Shown here piece by piece: positions 31,330 to 42,106 of a stretch of 64,000 bases of DNA. The stretch is from contig JASPKZ010003434.1 in NCBI GenBank assembly GCA_030220185.1, positions 1,582,284-1,646,283 of the forward strand. Direction: 5' to 3'. The notes beneath the pieces were generated by a model that saw nothing but the letters and a program-made list of their open reading frames with translations, did no database searches and had not been told where the DNA came from. Position 1 is the first letter of the stretch. Each line of letters begins with the position of its first letter. Source of the stretch: Diploptera punctata (lineage: Eukaryota; Arthropoda; Insecta; Blattodea; Blaberidae). Position numbers and translations under genes: made by a program.

Positions 31330-33350
31330 ATATACATATATTGTTGTTATCCAATGGCACTGGGAATTAATTGATATGCATATTTTTCTCCTAGCTTCCC
31401 AATACAGTGCTGCTTGTTAGGTTCTTGCATTCCTCTAGGTTGCTTCTGTTCATCATGGCATTATTATTATCATGTATTACTGCAAATAGGTATTGGTAAG
31501 CAGTTCATCTTGAATAGATATTTGGGAAGGCAATCATGTCAAGTTTTAAGTCTAAACATAGTCACTGCAGTTTTCCTTGGTATTTTGAGAATATCAGCTC
31601 TGTCTCAATGTTTTGGTAGACTTTGCCTTCTAACAGTTCTTTTAAACTAGCCTTTGTTGAATTGCAATTTGTTTGATTTTTATTAATCTGTTTGAGCATT
31701 TCTAGTACTGTTGGTTTTCTTTCCATCATAGCACCCTTTTAGTCTAGTTGATCAGTATGTTTGTTACCCACGATTCCAACATGACAGGCAGCATGACTTT
31801 CTTGTTCACTTAATTTTATTAGGCTTTTTATTTCTTGGACATTCGTTATTGTTTTATTGCTATAGTTATGATAATTTCTATTGTTGATTTAGATTCTGAA
31901 AGAATTATGTTTGATGTATGCCCTATATAAAATACTTTGTAATGCTGTTTTGATTGTAACTAATTTACATTCCTATAGATTGGCATGTTCATCAATGAAC
32001 ATATATTGTGAAAGATATTTGCAATGTACACTTAGCATAAAAAATAATGAGCAGACCCTTGATCTTGAACATTTCAAGTTTTAACGCACAATTCACACGA
32101 GTAAACTAATTGCACAATAGAACTACAATATGTTCCCCTTCCTCCAATGAAGGGCATTATTATTGTATGCACAGCAAGTCAGTGAATGCTTAACTCGGTT
32201 TCTTATGACTTGCTTTGTATGCAATAGGTCACAGGTTCAATTCTCGATGAGGTTAAGTTTTTGAATTCTTACAATGCCTTCTATTTTATTCTGTCCGTCC
32301 ACTCTTAAAGAAAAAACGAACTAACTATTTGGAAGTATTACTATTTTTTATTATTATTATTATTATTGTCCATCATCTATGGGCTATTATTAGACTGGAC
32401 TTGACCTATATAAACTAAATATTTTAATTGAAGGATAAAACGTTTTGCTCACTAGTATGTAATAAATAAATATATGAAGCTATATTATTTTTTATTACAT
32501 ACATTTATAGCATTATTATTAAAATGTATTACACACACAAATTTATACTGGTAGGTAAATAGTGTTATAGAGTTTACGAAGGCAGGAATTAAATGTTATA
32601 GAATGTATTTTGCAGAACTACAAATAAAATTAAAAAAAAACTTGTTCTTGTGGGATTTGAACCCTGGCTCTCGTACATATTTCATTGTTTCGTAATTGCT
32701 TTAATGATCTATGCTACTCGAATACTGGATACTAGTTGTCTAAATCCTGGTTGTCTTGTTTACTTTTACACTATGCACAACAGTTAAACATTTATTAGAA
32801 ATGTCGCAATTTGAATCATATTGTATACGTCACACATTTGTAAATATCTAGAAATGTGTCTCCTTCACTGCTCCTTAACTATTCAAGATGATTAAAACCA
32901 AATACAGCATATTTAAAAGATTTAACAATGTGTTTCCTCGTGAACCACAGCTTTAGTTCTTCGAGCATGCACAGTGGGTCATAACAGGGACTCTATGTTT
33001 TAAAGCTGCTCATTTTTTTTTTTTGCTAGTGTACATCTGCTCCTGCATTTTGTCCAGTATTTATGAGAAAACCATCTGTAAATATTCTCAACCATTCTCT
33101 TTCTGCATTACTGTACATTTATTGTAGCTAATGCAGTGTTCATTTCCTCTGGGATGTTTATGAATATATTAGATCAGTTTTATGATCACCACTATATTCT
33201 GCTGGGCTGGTTAATTTTGGTATGATAGTTCCATCTGCAATCATATTTTTAATTCTGAAATTTTGGATGTTTTAAAACTTGTTTTTAATTAAAATTTTAA
33301 TGGGAAATACCTGATGGAGGAGGAATGCTGGTGTTAATGACTCAAATCAA
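31330..33350 (-). pseudogene. Old RNase H LINE, RT/RNase H to C-terminus, interrupted
   Basis: The minus-strand peptides, with many breaks, are EREWLRIFTDGFLINTGQNA at about 33110-33040 (start of RNase H, DG motif), then after an insertion QSILYRAYIKHNSF, SHAACHVGIVGN (the HVGIxGN block), and a degenerate C-terminus near 31400. It resembles the LINE at 2168 but is older. Confidence 0.7.
32030..33025. mobile_element. Possible DNA element inside the RNase H LINE
   Basis: The LINE frame is split by about 1 kb whose ends are inverted: AGCATAAAAAATAATGAGCAG at the left and CTGCTCATTTTTTTTTTTGC at the right. GTACA lies at both outer borders. No transposase was seen. A B-box-like GGATTTGAACCCTGG lies near 32651 on the plus strand. 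Confidence 0.5.
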
Positions 33351-33415
33351 ATAGTAAAAGTATAACTGAAGATAGAATGGAATGTTCTCAAAACTAGTCA
33401 GATAAATATATATAT

Positions 33416-33710
33416 ATAGTCCACTGCTGTGGTCTCGAGGTAACGTGTTGCCTTGTCACACAGTGGGCCCGATCCCTGGTCGGGACAGTTTTTCTGGGCG
33501 AGGTTCCTCACCTGTAAGACAAATGTCAGGAAAACTTTAAGGCCCAAATGGTCCCTGAAATCATATGGCCATCATCATCATCATCCACTGGTGTGGAAAG
33601 CAACGGGAAGCTACCACACCTACAATTCCCTAGTAAAGCTGCAAAGCATAGCATGAAAATGCTATGACTGCAGTGAAAGACCTGCCCTTGGACAGAAATA
33701 CTGTGGATGG
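33416..33710 (+). mobile_element. SINE-C, second copy
   Basis: It follows the copy at 28138 closely, with a short deletion in the B-box region (GGGCCCGATCCCTGGTCGG), and ends GTGGATGGATA. A CATCATCATCATC expansion near 33570 is specific to this copy. Confidence 0.86.
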
Positions 33711-33719
33711 ATATATTTA

Positions 33720-34190
33720 TGAGATGAGGTGTACAAATTCTAATCCAATAATATAATATTGCTTTAAGACTTGTTTGGCTTTTCAAATTTTGATAACTGC
33801 TGCCATTTTGACACCAGTGATGTTTGGTTTTGTTGGTATGCAATTTTTGTGAAGCTCTGCAGTGCAATAATGGGTGTTGTTTTCATAGCTTCCCCAGCTA
33901 TTCACATTGAATTTTTTTTGTTATATGTGTGTATTGCTGTGCTTGAGTCTGGATGATTATTACTCCAACAATGTGCTTACTCTGATCCACTGGATAGAAA
34001 TTCACAGTTCAAGTTCCACAAGATTTTGAATTATTATAATTAAGCAGCTTTTATTTTTTATACATATTAAACCATAATAGCTGTTAAAAGTGACAACCAA
34101 CAATGCACTAAAAATGGTTCTTGATGTCTCACATCTCTGGTTTTTTCTTTCCCTAAAGGGAAAATCAATATGTCTTCAGTAAAAACAGAG
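33720..34190. other. No recognised feature
   Basis: No gene or repeat supported. Confidence 0.35.
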
Positions 34191-34199
34191 ATATGATTC

Positions 34200-34452
34200 T
34201 AAAATTACAATAGGAAGTAATATAATGAGGTTCTTCTTAATAAGTAAGGTGAGTCTGTTGCATCTTACCTCATAAAAGTTGAATTCTTTTAGGACATGTT
34301 TAATACAATTCTGTTTCATCATCGGCTTGTCCAGACTGACAACTTAAAAATCAACAGTCTAGACAAGCTGATGATGAAACAGAATTGTTTTGAAACATGT
34401 CCTAAAAGAACTCAACTTTTATGAGGTAAGATGCAATAAACCCACCTTATTA
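34200..34452 (+). mobile_element. PLE foldback with left tail
   Basis: The left end has a tail (ACAATAGGAAGTAATATAAT, GAGGTT) before the arm CTTAATAAGTAAGGTGAGTC...CATCTTACCTCATAAAAG. The right arm is the inverse, ending CACCTTATTAAG without a tail. Target duplication not resolved. Confidence 0.83.
34368..34401 (+). ncRNA. Hammerhead-ribozyme-like core
   Basis: CTGATGA (34368-34374), stem II AAACA-GAAT-TGTTT (plus a G-U), GAAA (34392-34395), palindrome ACATGT. The opposing arm has changes in both core elements (CCGATGA, TAAA), so only one arm keeps the consensus. Confidence 0.66.
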
Positions 34453-35858
34453 AGAGAGAGGATTGGTTACAGAGGCCTCATACCTGCCTGTCTCGTAACA
34501 CATGGCTTCTGCATTTATAGCATATAACCCACCAATATCGATACTAGTATCACTGGATTGCCCTTGACATTGAAGTCATCTGTAATTTAGGATTGTCAAG
34601 AACAGACTCACTTATGATGCAACTTTGAGTGGAGCCACACGGCCTGTAAAATTGCGCCTTAATGCTTATTGGTACTGAATCCTCTCTCCTATTTCTTTAT
34701 ACTTGTCCTATTATTCTACAACTCTTTGTAATCTTGTAGCCCTACAAGATTTCATCATAAAGTTGATTTCTAACAGTTTATGTAGACATATTAACACCTG
34801 TAGCCCCTTGGAACTCCCTTCATAAGGTTGTTGCAGTGAAAATAAGGTTTCCCCGAGCGGTAATATGGAAGTATCAGTCTTGTACAGTGGTTGTACAGAC
34901 CTCTCCAAGGCCTATCAGCTACACTTTGTGTATGTTGGAACTTCCAATGCATCGAACCATGTGACCTACCTCAATTTGTGTCATATGACCATGTTGCATT
35001 AACATCACTATTCGAATTTGGTCTGTTGCTGAAAGTGTGTACTGTAGCATTGTCCTAAGTAAACAACACAGCAAAATTGTTTCTATGCTCCTTATTCACT
35101 TTCCCTCTTCAAGTTTACCCTCTCAATCAAACAGTATCTCTACCTGATACTGAATGAATGAGCGCAACACAAATGGAATGATTTCAAAGATAATAGCAAA
35201 TCAAAGAAATACAACTTACAAGACTTGACCATAAGTCAATGTTCTGACATTATATAAAACTTCTTTTGACCAGTGAATAACAATGTACATTGTTTGGAAT
35301 AAATGTATAAACCTTTGATTCAAATTAAGAATTATGGTATGGTGCCAGTAGTTGTGTTATGAATTGTAATTTCAGGCATACTGTCATAACAGCAGAACCC
35401 AGTAATCATGTAAAAAAGTACTACATTTGAACTATATTAATTCATTGAAGAGCAATTATAAAATTATTTACATAATTCTAGTGATGTTACTTGTTATGAG
35501 CAATCTTCAAGTTATAATAAATAGCAATTTTTCAAGCATAAGACACCTTAAAAGTTAACCAACTGAAATCCATCCTAACTAATAACATATGCTAGACAAA
35601 AATAACAAATATTAGGTTAGTGTGAATAATTTTAGAAGCTTTTTAAATTAAATATTGATGTATGTATTATATGTGAAGTTAAACTAATGTGAAACTAAAA
35701 TTAATAAGACAAGGTAGTCATCCTGAAATTGTTCAGCAAAATTAATTAGTTCAAAAGTGGTAATTTGTACACATTAGCCAGAGCACTTCTGATAAAATGT
35801 GTGAATGCAGCTTAACTGTCATGGGGATTAGAGAGAAGAATTTGAGCATGGTCTGAGA
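34453..35858. other. No recognised feature
   Basis: A long stretch with no repeat or ORF I can identify. Weak inverted AAGAGAGAGGATT / AATCCTCTCTCC bounds 34445-34700. Confidence 0.4.
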
Positions 35859-35967
35859 GATGATCCTTAGTATTAATTAATTACAATAGGAAGTAACATT
35901 ATGAGGTTCTTCTTAATAAATAAGGTAAATCTGGAGTCATCCTATCTCATAACTTGTGTTCTATTTA

Positions 35968-36002
35968 AACTTGTTTCGATATGCCATGCATACCATCATC
36001 AG
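35968..36002 (-). ncRNA. Hammerhead-ribozyme-like core
   Basis: On the minus strand: CTGATGA, stem II GGTATGC-ATG-GCATATC, GAAAC, then AAGT. It lies 3' of the degenerate PLE ORF in the same sense. Confidence 0.66.
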
Positions 36003-36372
36003 CTTTTACAGACTGTCGAATTTTATGTTGTCGGCCCTGGATGTAGCTCCCACTCCAACTTTTGGCTAACCAAAGAACTTTTAAATCAAATCTTCTTCCC
36101 CCGAGAATTTCAAATTCATAATCTTGTTTTTGTTCTTCTGGATGTATATCTTCTCCCAAACGGTGAGTTCTCTTGTATTTTACAACTGTATTAATAATTT
36201 TGTGTTTACTCAATTTTATGTTTTCTGACCAAACATGAGCAACCACTGCAGATTTTTGGTCGGAAAAGCATTAAATGCAAACACAAATTTATTAAAACAG
36301 TTGGAAAATACAAGAGAACTCAACATTTGGGAGAATATCTATATTCAGAAGAACAAAAACAGGATTATGAAT

Positions 36373-36625
36373 CAAGTTTTTTTTTTTTGAGACTGGAAAC
36401 ATCTTACCTCAAATTAATGTTGATTTATTCTTGAACATGTTTCGATATAATCTTGTATATCATCTTCAGCTTGCCCAGACTCAAGTAATTCAAGTCTGGG
36501 CAAGCTGAAGATCATATCGAAACATATTTGAGAATAAATCAACATTAATTTTAGATAAGATGTTTCTAGTCTAAAAGAAAAACTTGATTAAATGAACCTC
36601 AAAATATTACTTCCTAAAATAAACT
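36373..36625. mobile_element. Nested PLE foldback with 15-bp target duplication
   Basis: Perfect duplications AACAGGATTATGAAT at 36358-36372 and 36626-36640 interrupt the right arm of the outer PLE. The arms CAAGTTTTTTTTTTTTGAG... and inverse end in CTTGATT; a 39-nt tail (AACCTCAAAATATTACTTCC) is on the right only. No ORF. Confidence 0.92.
36435..36469 (-). ncRNA. Hammerhead-ribozyme-like core
   Basis: On the minus strand: CTGAAGA, perfect stem II GATATA-CAAGAT-TATATC, GAAAC, palindrome ACATGT. The mirror copy at 36505 has lost half of stem II. Confidence 0.68.
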
Positions 36626-36743
36626 AACAGGATTATGAATTTTGAAATTCCCAGGGAAAAAGATTTGATTTACAAGTTCTTTGATCAGCCAAAACATGGA
36701 GTGGGAGCTGGCATCCAGAGCCAACAACATAAAATTCAACAGT

Positions 36744-36778
36744 CTGATGATGGTATGAATGGTATATCGAAACATGTT
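36744..36778 (+). ncRNA. Hammerhead-ribozyme-like core
   Basis: CTGATGA (36744-36750), stem II GGTATGA-ATG-GTATATC (imperfect), GAAA (36769-36772), palindrome ACATGT. It belongs to the right arm of 35871-36831. Confidence 0.6.
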
Positions 36779-37044
36779 CAAACAGAACACAACAAGTTAT
36801 GAGGTAGGATGACTCCGGATTCACCTTATTTATGCTCCTTAGAAGTTCAATTGATTGAGCACCTGAATGTCAAGTTGGTCATCTATCATTCAAATCCCAG
36901 CTCAGATACAAAATTATATTTTAAGATATGTTTGACATTTCTTTAGACTAAAAAAGAAATGCATTGATTTCAGAGATATTTCATATTACAGATGGTAATA
37001 GCTACCATAAAATATTCTCGTTTACTTATACAAAACTGAGTATA

Positions 37045-37518
37045 TCATTGTTTCTTTTTCGAGTCTTCAGTTAAATATATTACGTATAAAATAGGACCTG
37101 CAAATCCAAGTAACAAAGAAAAAATTAAGAGCTGCAGCCATGAAATACCCCAGTCAGCACCATTACAATTATATGCAGAGTTTTTATTTTCTATTTTAGA
37201 ATCTTCTTGCAATAACAAAGGATTGGTACTAGAAACATCATCAAAATTCTCAACATCAGCATCTTCTGTCCTTTCTCTATCATCACAAACTTTATTGACT
37301 ATACTTGGAGACACTTGTATTGGGACAGAACTAGATTCTGGTTTTTCAGTTATAACTGTAGAATTTTCAAGTTCTATTGTTTTGGCAGACTTGTTAGATG
37401 AGCTTGAATGCACATCAACTAGTTTGTTTGTAAATAGTTTCATTGGAACTTTAATAATCCTCCTTGCAAATATTTCATTGTCTCTATGAATGTTGTTTAT
37501 CCTCTTCAATTCTGAAAT
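37045..37518 (-). CDS. LYSMD3/4-like LysM membrane protein, terminal exon
   Basis: The terminal coding exon of the only host gene I can name. On the minus strand the acceptor AATTAATTTCAG precedes ATT TCA GAA TTG AAG, giving ISELKRINNIHRDNEIFARR, the second half of a LysM domain, then KVPMK. A Ser/Thr/Glu-rich linker of about 80 residues follows. The family signature GADWGISW sits directly before a single transmembrane segment (about 23 hydrophobic residues), and the protein ends with a short polar tail ending KKKQ and TGA. In LYSMD3/LYSMD4 proteins the same order (LysM, linker, GADWGI, TM) is found. The family is known as type II membrane proteins of uncertain biochemical role, with a suggested glycan-binding function. 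The exon joins 49998-50181 in phase 0 across a 12.5-kb intron. The linker is shorter than in vertebrates. Confidence 0.88.
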   Translation of the reverse strand: MSELKRINNIHRDNEIFARRIIKVPMKLFTNKLVDVHSSSSNKSAKTIELENSTVITEKPESSSVPIQVSPSIVNKVCDDRERTEDADVENFDDVSSTNPLLLQEDSKIENKNSAYNCNGADWGISWLQLLIFSLLLGFAGPILYVIYLTEDSKKKQ

Positions 37519-37555
37519 CTGAAATTAATTTTTTTATATGAGAATCATGTCCTAT

Positions 37556-38000
37556 TCTGTAGCCGAGTGATTAAGGCAAGATGCCTTTGCGCAGAGCTAC
37601 AGGTGCTGGTTCGAGTCTCCATGGAGGAAGAAATTTTATCATGGAATTTTGGCCAGTATGGGACCAGTGTCCACCCAGCATTGTGGGGAATTTGGGTAGC
37701 TACAATAAGTAGTGGCTCCAGGTTGAGAAAACTAGCTATAACAGCTGGAGGACCAGATATGCTAACGTCACCTGTACACTGGCTGAATGATTGTCGTATA
37801 ACAGCTAGAGGACCAGATATGCTGACGTCATCCCTACACTGGCTGAATGATTGTCGTATAACAGCTAGAGGACCAGATATGCTGACAACGTCACCCCTAC
37901 ACTGGCTGAATGATTGTCGTATAACAGCTAGAGGACCAGATATGCTGACGTCACCCCTACACTGGCTGAATGATTGTCTATCTCTGTGATTAACACATTC
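37556..38000 (+). mobile_element. SINE-B copy with expanded internal repeat
   Basis: The head GTAGCCGAGTGATTAAGGCA and B box GGTTCGAGTCTCC match the minus-strand copy at 25688. The body (CCAGTATGGGACCAGTGTCC) follows. A 60-bp segment present once in the other copy is repeated four times here. An open frame of 140 codons across it is a by-product of the repeat. Confidence 0.88.
37738..37978 (+). repeat. 60-bp minisatellite, four units
   Basis: Units start at 37738, 37798, 37858 and 37921 (the third is 63 bp through an extra ACA). Consensus blocks: ATAACAGCTAGAGGACCAGA, TATGCTGACGTCACCCCTAC, ACTGGCTGAATGATTGTCGT. Confidence 0.92.
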
Positions 38001-38054
38001 GGCTGGTAGGGCAAGACCTGTTGTGCCATGGAGTTTATGAGAGAATCATACCAA

Positions 38055-39180
38055 ATGTAGTAGCATATTTGGCCTTAGTAGGAATAATTATAGAAATTAT
38101 TAGCCAAACAAAAAGTAAATTGAAAAAATGGATTAAAGCAGTATTATTTTTTATCATTAAAAAACTTAGAAACCATGTAGCCTAACTTTAGTGCCCAAAG
38201 TGCACATTAAAATTTTTCCACCATTATTTGATTTCCTAATTTCAGTATATTTTGATTTTTTCTAGCTGGTAATTGAATTAATCACTCACAGCGTAAGCTG
38301 TTCGTGTTAAAATGTTAATTGCAGCTTTTTATGTTGAAGTTATGTGATGACACTTATAATTAACTGTTTTGCATTATAGTAATAACTTGAATTTCACAGT
38401 TATTACTCTTTCAAGAAATGTTAGAATTTATAGATTGTAAGCATCATTTTAGAATTTTTGAATGCTAATACAGGATGGAACAGAACTCAAAACTTTCACA
38501 GGTTTTTTTAGAGTGTTTTGACAGAAGTCAGTAACTCATTACTGAGTTAAGCGCATAGATTTTTACAATGCCTACTTTGGTGATAATTACTTGATTATTT
38601 TTTTTTCTTCTCTGTAATCTATTAGAGCTCATCTTATCATTGTCATTGGATTCTGCAGTGCGTCCGAGGGAATGCTAATGGAATATTATTTACCCACTGC
38701 TATGTGGGTCTGGTGTGACAATTCCCAGTCACACATTCTGTGAGTGCTTGGTTGAAATATGATACAAGATATTAAATAACAGTATTGATTACTCACTCCA
38801 ATCATAGAAGATGCTGAAGTGCTGGCCATCTTGTCTCATACATACATCACACTTACTTATGAAATTATCATTCACACAAATCAGTTCTTCTACATTAATG
38901 GACCCAACTTGTTTCCTGTTAAGGAGGGAGTTTCATTGGTTTTTTTTCTTGCTATTCACAAAACCTGTGTTACACATTCACTAATTTAACATTGTATTTC
39001 TACATGGAAGTGGCATGTTAACAAATTTACATCTAAATATTCGTCTAGTTTTCCATGTAAATTCTAATTTCTTAATAATATATCATTGGTTGAGTAATGT
39101 TTTTGACATCGTCCAATTCCTAATGGCCAATTTTGTCGGTCCATCCAATCTCTTGGTTGTAGATGTTTCTCCTTTATGTA
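38055..39180. other. Intronic DNA without recognised features
   Basis: Part of the LYSMD intron. AT-rich, no supported repeat. Confidence 0.4.
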
Positions 39181-39184
39181 TAAA

Positions 39185-39372
39185 TATATTCCCTGCCTCC
39201 AGGAGGTTTTAGGTCTTCCTCTGCCTCATCTTCCCTCAGGTTTCCATTCCAAAACACAGTTTGGTAGCCGATCCTGTTCCATTTGCTGGACATGTCCATA
39301 CCATCTTAATTGTTGAGTTTTAATATAAAGTAAAATGGTGTCTTCAATCTTCATTTTCTCCCTTATAACTGA
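39185..39372 (-). mobile_element. LINE C-terminal fragment (RTE-like)
   Basis: The minus-strand peptide KTQQLRWYGHVQQMEQDRLP then VLEWKPEGR and GRGRPKTSW is the conserved end of RTE-type proteins. One stop is present. Confidence 0.78.
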
Positions 39373-39704
39373 GTTTCTAATTTTTTTCTCTTCTTGAAAT
39401 TAATGCTTTTAAAATTGACACACTTTACACAAGTGAGTATACAACCATACTGTAGTATGAACAGAACACATCCACTCCAAAATCTAACCTCAAATTGAGT
39501 CAGTCTGGCTTGTTGCTGATAAATTATGCTAGAGTAGGCCTGAAATTCACAATATCTACAGATTGCCAAGCATGATCGGGAGTTGTTGCACCAAACTCAC
39601 ATATCGGTGGTAACTATAATACCAACTATGCTACGATAATACCACACCCCATATTGTTAACGTATCCATGGGGGAATTAAGATTTATAAGCAAGTATTTA
39701 TGAT

Positions 39705-39790
39705 TTAACTTTTATAGGAATTAATCACTATGAGGTTTAATTTATGGTGAAATTAAATGTTTCTTACCTCTCCTCAATCTTACCTCATTC
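39705..39790. mobile_element. PLE tail remnant
   Basis: TTTATAGGAATTAATCACTA, TGAGGTTTAATTTATGG, then TTCTTACCTCTCC and CTTACCTCAT. No inverse arm. Confidence 0.65.
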
Positions 39791-39794
39791 CCCA

Positions 39795-39995
39795 GATTTA
39801 ACGTTTTGTGATTTTTATTCATGAGGAAAATACAAAGATAAAACATATGCCACTAATCCTCACATGCTTGAAGAACTTAAAAAATGGTACACAAGTTAGG
39901 TCCAATAGTATAGAAGAAGTGATTTGTATCAATGATAATTTCATAAGAAGGTGTGATACATGTATAGACAAGATGGCCAAACTTCGTCTTCTATG
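39795..39995 (+). pseudogene. Tc1/mariner-type transposase C-terminal remnant
   Basis: The plus-strand frames read PDLTFCDFY, a stop, then GKYKDKTYATNPHMLEELKK and, one frame on, INDNFIRRCDTCIDK. The order matches the end of transposases that have DLTPCDFFLWG followed by KDKVY (third catalytic Asp region onward). Termini not found. It is distinct from the intact DD41D element. Confidence 0.6.
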
Positions 39996-40278
39996 ATAAG
40001 GGTGAGTAATGAATACTGTTATTCAATATCTTGTATCAAATTTCGCCTGAGCACTTGCGGCATGCGTGACTGACAGACCTACATAGCAACAGATAACTAA
40101 TGTACTGTCAATATTCGTTTGGATGCACTGTATTTCTAGCTCAGCTAGTGGCTACAATACTGGCATTAGATTATACATTCCAAAGGACATGCTACATATA
40201 TAACACACATCAATAACACTATTAAATAAAAATAAAACATAGTTTTATTTGATTTTCGTATTTATTATATAATTCAGT

Positions 40279-40311
40279 GACAGCTGTTTCGGTACACTGT
40301 ACCTTCTTCAG
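40279..40311 (-). ncRNA. Hammerhead-ribozyme-like core downstream of PLE ORF
   Basis: On the minus strand: CTGAAGA, perfect stem II GGTAC-AGT-GTACC, GAAA, then the palindrome ACAGCTGT. It begins about 55 bases after the PLE stop codon. The copy at 13779 keeps CTGAAGA and stem II but has CAAA. Confidence 0.7.
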
Positions 40312-40365
40312 ACATGTTAACAAATTATGAATTGTGTTCCAACTGATCTAAGCAACAATATTTAT

Positions 40366-41139
40366 TTAAATTTTTAAATTTAACAAAGGGGATTCATTCA
40401 AATCAAGTTGAGAATTTAACAGTTTGTTACTATTTTTCAATTTATTTATTTCTACAGCCTCCAAAAGATCTAACTTCTTACCCTTGTCACAAACATGTAA
40501 AATTTCAAAATTTGGATCGAAACAATGATTAAATTGGAATAGGTGGTTAGCATATTTTGATGAATGTTCCAAATTTCTGTTATATGCTCTCATGTGTTCC
40601 TTTATCCGAGAGATAAAAGGTCTACCATTTTGTCCTGTATAGACATTGTCACATGTGCCACACTTCAATTTATATACACCTGATAATTTTTCTTTCTTTA
40701 TTTTGTTTTTTATTATATTTTGTAAAGTTTTATTAGTTTTAAATGCCACATTAATGTTCAACTTTTTAAAGTGTTTAGATATTTTATCTGAAAGTAGGCC
40801 TATGTATGACATTACGACATATTTCTTTATGTTTTCTTTGGGTAAAGGATAAACTTTGTTAATTGCTTCTTTGTAATGAACTTTCTTAATTAAATATTCT
40901 ATAATTTTAGGGTCATAGTTATTATTAATAGCTAATTGTTTAATAATATTCAATTCATTATTATATTCCAAGGGTGAAAGAGGGATATTTAAAAGCCTAT
41001 GAATGTAACTATTAAAGGCTGCCATCTTATGAGTATATGGGTGAAGAGAAGAACTATGGATAGTGGTATTAGTATGAGATGGTTTGTGAAAGATACCAAA
41101 CTCAAACTTATTATCAATGTGTTTTATTGATAAATCCAA
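40366..41139 (-). pseudogene. PLE thumb and GIY-YIG endonuclease
   Basis: A 257-residue open part of the PLE polyprotein. Residues 1-130 form the region after the RT active site (FLDLSIKHIDNKFEFGIFHK with the frame upstream, FHKPSHTNTT, YTHKMAAFNSYIHRLL). The GIY-YIG nuclease follows: SGVYKLKCGTCDNVYTGQNG (V-Y replacing the I-Y of the GIY strand and YTG for YIG, with the PLE-typical Cys pair), RPFISRIKEHMRAYN (catalytic Arg region), SSKYANHLFQFNH and LLEAVEINK (Glu). This nuclease nicks target DNA for integration. The frame is open to its natural stop, but the RT part lies in other frames. Confidence 0.9.
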
Positions 41140-41164
41140 GAAATTTATACTTCTGTGAATGTTA

Positions 41165-41760
41165 TTAATAAAATTTAAAAAAGGAATTCAATTGTCTTTT
41201 AGTTCCTATGAAGCCTGCTATGACATCATCTACATAACGATACAAAAATAGAACATTTCTAGCTAATACATTCTTATGTATGGTTTGTTCTAAGTCATCC
41301 ATAAAAATCTCTGCCAAAAGAGGGCTCAATGGATCACCCATAATCAAACCATCTTTAGCTATGTACAATTTGTTATTAAATTCAAAATAATTTTGATGTA
41401 AGCATGTTTTAAGAGTGTGTAATATTTCTTCAACTACAAAACTATTCACTTTATTAGTAACATTCTATTAATAATCTCTATTACATCAAAAGTAGGTATA
41501 CTGGGAAACAGATTCTTTACATCAAAAGAAACTAAAATTAAGTTATTAGGCAAATCAATGTTCTTTATATTGTCAATTAATTCAATAGAGTTTTTTATAC
41601 TGTAAATTGGATTGAACTTAATATTAGATGAAATTATATTTATTAGCTTTTTAGACATTTTGTATGATGGAGAACTTATGAAAGAAACTACTGGTCTAAT
41701 AGGATAATTTTCCTTATGTAATTTAACTAGAGAGTACAGTTTGGGTGGTTGGGGATTCAT
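41165..41760 (-). pseudogene. PLE reverse transcriptase, frameshifted
   Basis: Two overlapping frames carry the RT core. 41446-41760: LVKLHKENYPIRPVVSFISS and LVSFDVKNLFPSIP (motif A, catalytic Asp). 41165-41449: KDGLIMGDPLSPLLAEIFMD (motif B) and LYRYVDDVIAGF (motif C, YVDD). A frameshift near 41447 and another near 41160 separate the RT from the C-terminal ORF. The catalytic Asp residues are preserved, so the decay looks recent. Confidence 0.9.
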
Positions 41761-42106
41761 TTGTATTATAGGGTATTCAAAAAAGTTATTACAAAATTAT
41801 ACTATTTTTATAAATATTTATAATTTCTTTTTGATATTTCTCTGTTGGGTCTTTATCAATAATTTGAAAATTATCTGAATTTAGAAAATCTACAGTTTTA
41901 GAGATATAATCATCCTTATTTAAAGCTATTAAAGTTTGTCCTTTATCTGCTCGTGTAATAACAATATCATCATTTATAGTTTTCTATACAATCAATATTA
42001 TCAATAACACATTACTTTGTAATAAGTCATTGGATACTATGGGTTCCTTAGGCTTACAGTATATCAAAACACTCAAATAGCATCCCTTAACAACATGTAA
42101 ACATTT

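Larger units (their letters stand above)
35871..36831. mobile_element. Large PLE foldback with GIY-YIG ends, interrupted
   Basis: 11-bp duplications ATGATCCTTAG/ATGCTCCTTAG (one mismatch) at 35860-35870 and 36832-36842. The left tail of about 45 nt contains ACAATAGGAAGTAACATTAT. The arms extend through CTCATAACTTG into C-terminal coding sequence (GAGAACTCACCGTTTGGGAG-type LTIWE block) on both sides. The right arm is split by the foldback 36373-36625. Confidence 0.82.

Noticed and set aside
34711..34908. 65-codon minus-strand frame as a possible exon
   Set aside because: No domain and no convincing acceptor or donor; length is expected by chance.
37567..37989. 140-codon protein with a repeated motif ITARGPDMLT
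   Set aside because: It is produced by a 60/63-bp minisatellite within a SINE that keeps frame because its unit length is divisible by three.
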